The notes under the pieces are model-generated. The model was given only the letters and a program-made list of their open reading frames with translations, ran no database searches and had not been told where the DNA came from. A program made the position numbers and the translations under genes. 64,000 bases of DNA, from positions 4,212,501-4,276,500 of the forward strand of contig NC_015844.1 in NCBI RefSeq assembly GCF_000973105.1, read 5' to 3'. Positions 57,901-64,000 of the stretch are shown here, one piece after another; positions within the stretch are counted from its first letter, which is position 1; the number at the start of each line of letters is the position of its first letter. Source of the DNA: Zobellia galactanivorans (GTDB lineage Bacteria; Bacteroidota; Bacteroidia; Flavobacteriales; Flavobacteriaceae).

Positions 57901-60900
57901 AATTTGCAACAGGCCGACGAATGTTCGGAATGTGATCCCGACCATCCCTTATTTGAAGATATCGATGGCGATACCATCGGTGACGCCTGCGACGAGGATG
58001 ATGACAATGACGGTATAACCGATGCCTTGGAGTGTACTCCGGCAAAAGGTTCGGTGTCATCGGGAGACGGCACACTTTTGCTTGCCGGGGAGTATAATAA
58101 TGGCAACGGGGTCGATCAACAATTTACGATTACATCAACGGAATACAATATAGAGGATAAAACTGGGCCGGCCTATAACGGTTTACAAGTGCGATGGAAT
58201 CAAGGTACGGATCCCACGGTTCAAATGACACTCACCTTGCAAGCGCCTGTAAATGCGGTTCAACAAGCCGTTCGTGTTTCTTCCTATGAACCGAATAGTG
58301 AAGTAGGGGCAGTACAAAATGCCGATAAAACCGTAACGATTACCTGGCCCGGAGGCGGAACGGCCGTGCTGTCCGACCCATTGGGCGAAACCGATTTGGG
58401 AAATGGCGCGGTCATTACCTCGGGAACACCGTTTCAGGTGGCTCCCGATGCAGCGGGACTTTCGAGACTTGTGCCCGATTCCCAATGGTCTTTATTGATA
58501 GATACCAGCACGGGAATAACTTTTCCTATGGACATCGTTTACTATGCGGACGGAACCATAAACTCCAGTGCCAACCATGTAAACGAAGGTTTTGCCTTTC
58601 GATCGGTTTTGTCATGCGATTTAGACAATGACGGTGTTCCCAATATACTCGACCTTGATAGTGACAACGACGGAATTTACGATGTGGTGGAAGCAGGGGG
58701 CACGGATGCGGACGCCAATGGTATTGCCGATGGAAGCATTGGCGCAACGGGCATCCCCAGTACGGCAGGAACAGGGACAATCCCAACGGAAACAACGACG
58801 GGCACTCCTGATTTTCTAAGTCTGGATAGTGATGCCGATGGTTGTTCGGATGCCAATGAGGCCTATAACGATAGTTCGGCGGATAATGGCGATGGGGCGG
58901 AATACAACGATGCCGATACCGCAACCCTTACCGATGGTTCGGGAAGCATACTGGCGAACGGATCGGTCGCATCGGCGGCCTATACTACGGGAGTGGTAAG
59001 TGCGGTAACCACTGAAGATTTAGATTTGGATGGCGATGGTTTGGTAGGTGTTTGTGATTTGGACGATGACGGTGATGGCGATCCGGATACGACCGATCCA
59101 GATCCTGCAGACCCCTGTGTATACAGTACCGATCAAGTTGCGGCGAATGCCGAGGCAGGTTGGAATGCCTTGGATTGTGACGGCGACGGTGAAAGCAATG
59201 GATTTGAAGTAAGCAACAATACCGATCCATCGGACCCTTGTGAAGTAACGGTGGCCACCGTACGTTCGGCAACGGATGAAAACTATGATGTTTGGGCGGC
59301 AGTCGATTGTGATGGTGATAATCTGGATAATGGAACGGAAGTTACCAAGGGTACCGATCCATTCGATACCGATACCGATGGTGACGGGGTTCAAGATGAC
59401 GTGGATTCAGGTGCTCTTGATCCTTGTGATCCCGTGCAGGTCGCAGGATATACCGGTTACGATGCCGGCAATGCCCTTTGGGCGGCGGCGGATTGTGATG
59501 GCGACGGGCTTATCAACGGTACGGAAGTTACCAATGGCTCCGATCCCTATAGTTCCGATACCGATGGCGATGGCGTTCTAGATGATATGGATAGCGATGC
59601 ATCGGACCCCTGTGCCCCGGTACAGGATGCGGGGTATGAAGCTTATGATTCCGACAATGCCCTTTGGGAAGCAGCGGATTGTGATGGCGATAATGTGCTT
59701 AACGGTACGGAAGCGACCAATGGTTCTGACCCGTACAATGCCGATACCGACGGCGATGGCGTTCTAGATGATATGGATACCGATGCACTGGATCCCTGTG
59801 CCCAGGTACAAGCGGCAGGGTATGCCGGATACGATGCTACGAACACTATTTGGGCATCGGCCGATTGCGATGGCGACGGCGTGATCAATAGTACGGAAGT
59901 TGCCAATAATACGGACCCCTATAACGACGATACCGATGGCGACGGGGAACCGGACGGATCGGATACGGCCCCCTTAGATCCCTGTGATCCGGCACGGCCT
60001 GAAGGGTATATGGGATATGATGCCGGCAATGCCCTTTGGGCAGCGGCGGATTGTGATGGCGATAATGTGCTTAACGGTACGGAAGCGACCAATGGCTCCG
60101 ATCCCTATAGTTCCGATACCGATGGCGATGGCGTTCAAGATGATATGGATAGCGATGCATCGGACCCCTGTGCCCCGGTACAGGCCGCAGGTTACACCGG
60201 TTACGATTCCGGCAATGCCCTCTGGGCAGCGGCGGATTGTGATGGCGACGGAGTGATCAATGGTACGGAAGTTACCAATACTACAGATCCGTATAGTACC
60301 GATACCGATGGCGATGGTGTTCTAGATGATATGGATATTGATGCATTGGATCCTTGTGCCCCGGTACAGGCCGCAGGTTACACCGGTTACGATTCCGGCA
60401 ATGCCCTCTGGGCAGCGGCGGATTGTGACGGCGACAATGTGCTTAACGGTACGGAAGCGACCAATAGCACGGACCCCTATAATACCGATACCGATGGCGA
60501 CGGTGTTCAAGATGATGTGGATGCCGGTGCATTGGATCCCTGTGGTCCAATGCAGGCCGCGGGTTATAACGGCTACGATGCCGGCAATGCCCTTTGGGCA
60601 GCGGCCGATTGTGATAACGACGGGGTTACCAACGGTACCGAAGATACCAACAGTACCGATCCCTATAGTGACGATACCGATGGCGATGGTATTGCGGATG
60701 ACGTAGATACCAACGCATTGGATCCTTGTGCCCCGGTACAAGCTGCAGGGTACACGGGTTACGACGCTACGAACCTAACTTGGTCGGCAGCGGATTGTGA
60801 TGGCGATACCGTACTTAATGCTACGGAAACGACCAATGGCACGGATCCCTATAGTTCGGATACGGATGGCGATGGTATTGACGACGCCCAGGAAGCATCG

Positions 60901-63900
60901 GATAATACCGACCCCTTAAATGATTGTGATTCCATTGGCGGAACTCCTTTGCCAACAAGTGATTGCGATGGCGACGGTGTACCTAATTCCTCGGATGCCT
61001 GTGAAGGCTTTGATGATGCCATAAATGCCGATGACGATGCCCTTCCGGACGATTGTGATGAAGATGATGATAACGACGGTATTCCCGATACCGTGGAGGG
61101 TAATACCGATTTTGATGGTGACGGTGTTCCAAATCGTTTGGACCTTGATAGTGATAACGACGGTATTCCGGATGTCGTGGAAACAGGGAATGGTAGCTTT
61201 GATACCGATGGAAATGGCTCCATAGATGCCGCTGAAAGCGGTGTAGGGCTAAATGGTATTCCTGATGCTGCCGAAGACGGTGGAGTGGATCAAGCGGGAG
61301 TAGGAACGGCTCCATTAAATTCTGACGGTACGGCCGGTCCTGATTATTTGGATATCGATTCCGATAATGACGGTATACAAGATCTAGTGGAAGCCCAATC
61401 GGATGCGACCTTGGTACAACTAAGTGGCGACGATTCCGATAATGACGGGGTAGACGATGCTTTCGATGCGGATAATGGGGGTAGTTTCAGCAGCCTTCCC
61501 GTAAATACGGATTCCGACGGTCGTCCCGATTATTTGGATTTGGATAGTGATGGTGACGGCATCATCGATAATATTGAATGGCAATCCACATCGGGCCATC
61601 TTAGCCCATCCGTCGATTCGGATGGTAATGGTCTGGCCGATAATTACGAGGTTTCGGCCGGTTCGGGAGAGTCTATAAACGAACCGACAAACACTGATGG
61701 TGAAGGTAATCCTGATTTTAGGGATTTGGATGCCGATGGAGATTTCTTGGATGATATCATCGAGGTGTACGATTATAATGATGATCTCGCTGCCGATGTT
61801 CTTCCTTCGGGAACGGATGCCGATAACGATGGTTTGGATGATGCCTTTGACTTAAGCATAGTGGCACCTGACGGTCTTGCGGATCCCGACGGGGCGACCA
61901 ATAATGACCAAGATGTTACCGGTTTCCTAAATACCCAAGATCCCTTTACCAGTGAGGTGGATTTTAGGGATAGCAATGTACACGAGAAACCGATCGATAC
62001 CGATGGCGATAATGTTGACAATAGTATTGATATCGATAACGATAATGATGGTATTTTAGATTATGTGGAATCCTTGGGATTCCAACCTACGGATACAAAA
62101 TTAGACCCTTGTAATGTGCCTTCTGGATCCTTTATTGGCGGTAGCTATATAAACGGAACGGGCAGTACGGGAGAGGGCAGTGAAGGTTCTGAATATCGAT
62201 TCCCGACCGTGGTTACATCCTCTTTGGGCGTTTTGGACGCCATTGTTACGATTACCGATGTAACTAACGCTACTTTGACCTCGATCGATACCAATGTCTC
62301 GGGTAGTAACGAGGCTTGGCAGCCTACTTTTGACGTAGGTGGCGGGGTCGGTGCCATTGGAAGTATGTCCTTTAATATACGTTTGGTGGCCACCGGAACC
62401 GATACCCAGGTCAATCTTATTCGGTTTGGGGGAGTCATTTATGATATCGACGGTGCGAACACCAAAGAAAGCGTAACCCTTAAACGTCCAGGTCTGTACG
62501 CCGTTGATAGTAATTCCTTGATAACCGTATCGGAAAGTGCCGCCCCGGGCACGGTCACTTTTGAGGGGCCTGAACAAACATGGACCGGGGTCGATTTAGG
62601 ACCGAGGTTGGCCGTATATTTTAATTATTACGAAACGACAAACCTCAATATCACATTTACCGGTGAGCTGCTAAGCGGTTTTCTTACGAACGATTATTTG
62701 GGCTCTGTTTTGTTTCAAACCTGCGATATCAATGGTCTGTTCACCCCCTCCAATACCACATCGGGCCTTAATTCGAATGGTACGCCCCTTAATACCCCGT
62801 CGGGCCCGGGCACTTCACCTGTGTACAAGATCTACCAAGGTATCGATAGCGATAATGACGGTATCGAGGATCATTTGGATATCGACTCCGATAATGACGG
62901 TATCCCCGATAATGTAGAGGCTCAACTTACTTCTTCCTACACGGCAAGGGGTACCATCGATACCGATGTTGATGGCTTGGGTGATCCCTATGAAGGAAGC
63001 GGCGACGAAGGTTTAACGGTCGTCGATACCGATGGTGACCAAATTCCCGATTATTTGGATTTGGATTCGGATGACGATGGATTGACCGATAGGGTCGAAG
63101 CAGGATTTGCTGCCGCAACCAACAACCTAGATGGGGACAATGATGGTTTATTGGACGGATACGATGATGTGGACACCCCGGGAACCCTTTTCGATACCAA
63201 TGATGATCAAGATAATGGTGCCGTAGACTTACCTAACATAGCTAAGACCGCAACGCCTGAGGTAGATTATCGTGAAGACGGTATCGACGATAACGACCTG
63301 GATGGCATAGCCGATTCAATTGATCAAGATGATGATAACGATGGTATTTTAGATACGCTGGAATATTCAGGAGGCGACCCAAGTACCGATACCGATGGTG
63401 ACGGCGTTCCTAATCATTTTGATCTAGATTCCGATAACGATGGTATTTATGACGTGGTGGAATCCGGAAGCGAACAGGCCTTTACCGCTGGCGTTCTTGA
63501 TGGTGCCGTGGGTACCGATGGTATACCCAATACGGTACAGGCAAGCGGACAACAGAATGGCGGTACTGTAAACTATACCGTATCCGATTCTGAAACCACT
63601 CCTGATGGTATTGCCGATTTTCTTGAGCTGGATGCCGATGGTGACGGGTGTAACGACGTTATCGAAGCCGGATATACCGATTCGGATGCCGATGGCGTAT
63701 TGGGTGATGGGCTAACGGTAGTAGATGGCAATGGGGTCGTAACGGGAACCAATGTTTCTGACGGATACACCACCCCTGACAATGTAGATAGCGCTACCGA
63801 TACCGCATTTGATTTTCAACAGCCAGGTGTTGTTCCGACCATAGCGACGGCGGCCGAACAACCTCAAGATGTTTTGACGAACGGGAGTTCCCCGGAGACC

Positions 63901-64000
63901 TTCTCGGTAACTGCCACGGGTACGGAATTGATCTACCAATGGCAAGTAGATGATCAATCGGGTGGTGGTTTTGTCGATATAGACGATGCCAATGCCACCG
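54976..64000 (+). CDS. Second giant surface protein with IgGFc-binding-like N terminus and type 3 repeats, 3' end outside window
   Basis: Open from 54976 to the right edge without a stop, at least 3008 residues. Signal peptide ends near VVSSFAQ. Residues of about 30-455 match the IgGFc-binding N-terminal family (LSDLHYLPPL, FYANYRGNSNAQG, LTSKGRAALGRHF). Then come an Ig-like domain (about 471-543), a DUF11-type domain (about 544-660; DIYINKTADKTSLSEGE, LPPGLTLVSATPSKGTW) and thrombospondin type 3 repeats from about 665 on. At least three globular domains are inserted (near 57120-57690, 58050-58610 and 62090-62840), and a 62-residue repeat array occurs around 59.2-60.9 kb. The right edge enters an Ig-like region (YQWQVDDQ). 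A type B T9SS domain is expected beyond the edge. A ten-G run lies in the coding sequence near residue 280. Confidence 0.92.
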   Translation, partial: MKINPRKTNNKLLTMVFLLFTVVSSFAQLSDLHYLPPLTETNQNYIIDQSVYLSTPELIPFDVDIYIGTSSTPVATVPVSNTVPYTYVLPEKENGITLLPNAEVGLVSSTAGLRLEAPGGQKFYANYRGNSNAQGVSLTSKGRAALGRHFKWGGIPFLHDRNIFNAVLGVMATEDNTTVTVSDYDPDCVFRLGNNGKGLTDDTITITLNKGESYVLEAEGNNGDANRYGWLGADIISDKDIAISTGHILLGVIPGSNIQDGGTDQPVPIDIIGREYVFIRGGGTDALEFPIIIGTASGTDIFINGSTTPIATINDGEYFVVPGSNYSGSTAGNNMTVTTSKNVYAYQCLAGSSSGATIGMNFIAPVNCLLPDNVNNISTIEDLAGKTIDGGLTILASNSTPDANIVVTANGLPVTLPAAIPATGLPWKSFYIPNLTGNIYVQSSGAIAVGVVGLSGALGTGGYFSGFDTVPVVDYSISGSGCLGSTITLTENFDTYQWFNDGVAIPGATSGSYTPTEIGEHYVNVSKSGCDYNSNVIQVFYCNPDIYINKTADKTSLSEGETVSFTITVESLGLDDTTGLVITDALPPGLTLVSATPSKGTWSAPNWNVGDLVKGEKQSLVIVASADDIDAPIASRSITNTISNAQDQSDSNSSVDDTTEVITIENLDDDNDGVPDTSDVCEGYDDTLDTDQDGIPDGCDSDDDNDGIPDSDECVPLPASVIGVQDISVSWIDFEFNKIIGNTYWSGRSGSDNEWGPIGTFDLGPLNSNLAGITVTITTVSNEPDDARLYMGASSGSFLGGHAGFILEFSEPVDIRREATAGVAFSSGEIETYQSGSQMHYVYGDTPASVTVTTDDGSGIAGIEANGSGGSSPIVAESYGTTYFYMDWDDNIVPSTQQFRMEIGEFPRIVTTDTDGDGIVDCKDSDSDNDGCPDALEGDASYDYGDIDGNLRLTATVDANGIPGGTSQGRGTSLDNLQQADECSECDPDHPLFEDIDGDTIGDACDEDDDNDGITDALECTPAKGSVSSGDGTLLLAGEYNNGNGVDQQFTITSTEYNIEDKTGPAYNGLQVRWNQGTDPTVQMTLTLQAPVNAVQQAVRVSSYEPNSEVGAVQNADKTVTITWPGGGTAVLSDPLGETDLGNGAVITSGTPFQVAPDAAGLSRLVPDSQWSLLIDTSTGITFPMDIVYYADGTINSSANHVNEGFAFRSVLSCDLDNDGVPNILDLDSDNDGIYDVVEAGGTDADANGIADGSIGATGIPSTAGTGTIPTETTTGTPDFLSLDSDADGCSDANEAYNDSSADNGDGAEYNDADTATLTDGSGSILANGSVASAAYTTGVVSAVTTEDLDLDGDGLVGVCDLDDDGDGDPDTTDPDPADPCVYSTDQVAANAEAGWNALDCDGDGESNGFEVSNNTDPSDPCEVTVATVRSATDENYDVWAAVDCDGDNLDNGTEVTKGTDPFDTDTDGDGVQDDVDSGALDPCDPVQVAGYTGYDAGNALWAAADCDGDGLINGTEVTNGSDPYSSDTDGDGVLDDMDSDASDPCAPVQDAGYEAYDSDNALWEAADCDGDNVLNGTEATNGSDPYNADTDGDGVLDDMDTDALDPCAQVQAAGYAGYDATNTIWASADCDGDGVINSTEVANNTDPYNDDTDGDGEPDGSDTAPLDPCDPARPEGYMGYDAGNALWAAADCDGDNVLNGTEATNGSDPYSSDTDGDGVQDDMDSDASDPCAPVQAAGYTGYDSGNALWAAADCDGDGVINGTEVTNTTDPYSTDTDGDGVLDDMDIDALDPCAPVQAAGYTGYDSGNALWAAADCDGDNVLNGTEATNSTDPYNTDTDGDGVQDDVDAGALDPCGPMQAAGYNGYDAGNALWAAADCDNDGVTNGTEDTNSTDPYSDDTDGDGIADDVDTNALDPCAPVQAAGYTGYDATNLTWSAADCDGDTVLNATETTNGTDPYSSDTDGDGIDDAQEASDNTDPLNDCDSIGGTPLPTSDCDGDGVPNSSDACEGFDDAINADDDALPDDCDEDDDNDGIPDTVEGNTDFDGDGVPNRLDLDSDNDGIPDVVETGNGSFDTDGNGSIDAAESGVGLNGIPDAAEDGGVDQAGVGTAPLNSDGTAGPDYLDIDSDNDGIQDLVEAQSDATLVQLSGDDSDNDGVDDAFDADNGGSFSSLPVNTDSDGRPDYLDLDSDGDGIIDNIEWQSTSGHLSPSVDSDGNGLADNYEVSAGSGESINEPTNTDGEGNPDFRDLDADGDFLDDIIEVYDYNDDLAADVLPSGTDADNDGLDDAFDLSIVAPDGLADPDGATNNDQDVTGFLNTQDPFTSEVDFRDSNVHEKPIDTDGDNVDNSIDIDNDNDGILDYVESLGFQPTDTKLDPCNVPSGSFIGGSYINGTGSTGEGSEGSEYRFPTVVTSSLGVLDAIVTITDVTNATLTSIDTNVSGSNEAWQPTFDVGGGVGAIGSMSFNIRLVATGTDTQVNLIRFGGVIYDIDGANTKESVTLKRPGLYAVDSNSLITVSESAAPGTVTFEGPEQTWTGVDLGPRLAVYFNYYETTNLNITFTGELLSGFLTNDYLGSVLFQTCDINGLFTPSNTTSGLNSNGTPLNTPSGPGTSPVYKIYQGIDSDNDGIEDHLDIDSDNDGIPDNVEAQLTSSYTARGTIDTDVDGLGDPYEGSGDEGLTVVDTDGDQIPDYLDLDSDDDGLTDRVEAGFAAATNNLDGDNDGLLDGYDDVDTPGTLFDTNDDQDNGAVDLPNIAKTATPEVDYREDGIDDNDLDGIADSIDQDDDNDGILDTLEYSGGDPSTDTDGDGVPNHFDLDSDNDGIYDVVESGSEQAFTAGVLDGAVGTDGIPNTVQASGQQNGGTVNYTVSDSETTPDGIADFLELDADGDGCNDVIEAGYTDSDADGVLGDGLTVVDGNGVVTGTNVSDGYTTPDNVDSATDTAFDFQQPGVVPTIATAAEQPQDVLTNGSSPETFSVTATGTELIYQWQVDDQSGGGFVDIDDANAT
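55814..55823 (+). repeat. Poly-G tract of ten bases in the second giant gene
   Basis: Ten consecutive G inside codons for R-G-G-G. In the given sequence the frame stays open. Loss of one G would give TAG at 55835-55837; gain of one would give TGA at 55917-55919. Such tracts are known slippage sites in contingency genes of other bacteria. Confidence 0.9.
59270..60890 (+). repeat. Array of about nine 186-bp repeats
   Basis: Equivalent codons (NALWAAADCDGDG and variants) fall at 59287, 59473, 59659, 59845, 60031, 60217, 60403, 60589 and 60775, always exactly 186 bases apart. Each 62-residue unit holds two cysteines (DPC and ADCDGDG) and one or two calcium-type Asp motifs. Copies at 60217 and 60403 are nearly identical at DNA level in the first half. 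Confidence 0.92.

Overview
The window looks like chromosomal DNA of a marine flavobacterium (Bacteroidota, Flavobacteriaceae; the gene set would fit Zobellia, Maribacter or a relative, but the genus is inferred). The evidence is a SusC/SusD pair, a hybrid two-component regulator, many lipoproteins, and type IX secretion components: a gliding-motility-type C-terminal domain, PorP/SprF and an OmpA-PD40 protein. Many formylglycine sulfatases sit beside algal-galactanase-type GH16 enzymes.

Region 1 (1-39 kb) is a large polysaccharide utilization locus. A tightly packed minus-strand operon runs from 14900 leftwards out of the window: GH2, two GH28-fold enzymes, two sulfatases, GH16, an Asp-box beta-propeller protein, a GH43/GH32-like propeller, a NodB-type deacetylase and a second Asp-box protein cut by the left edge. 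A lone GH29 lipoprotein reads the other way (15261-16817) and ends in a strong terminator. A lipoprotein sulfatase and a 1413-residue hybrid two-component sensor/AraC regulator follow on the minus strand. The regulator is divergent from susC-susD-surface lipoprotein-GH16 on the plus strand (23454-31521). A second minus operon (38111 to 31529) encodes a DUF1080 protein, a second GH29, two more sulfatases and a secreted galactose mutarotase.

Taken together, these genes suggest uptake and stepwise breakdown of a sulfated galactan of red-algal type. GH16 would cut the chain, five sulfatases would remove sulfate, GH29/GH2/GH28-like exo-enzymes would trim side groups, and the mutarotase would process released galactose. 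The substrate is inference; no GH117, GH127, GH129 or GH86 gene was recognised here.

Region 2 (38.4-39.2 kb) is a thiD-like housekeeping gene marking the edge of the locus.

Region 3 (39.7-64 kb) is a cell-surface region: a 3855-residue protein with thrombospondin type 3 calcium-binding repeats and a type B T9SS sorting domain, then PorP/SprF and an OmpA/PD40 protein. After an AT-rich 0.8-kb gap comes a second giant repeat protein, open at the right edge. The first giant contains three in-register 792-bp DNA repeats plus a partial one. The second contains about nine 186-bp repeats and a run of ten G inside its coding sequence, where one-base slippage in either direction would bring an early stop. 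Base composition changes sharply between modules, which suggests mosaic assembly.

Least certain are the substrate, the function of the Asp-box proteins, the chemistry of the GH28-like pair, and promoter positions.
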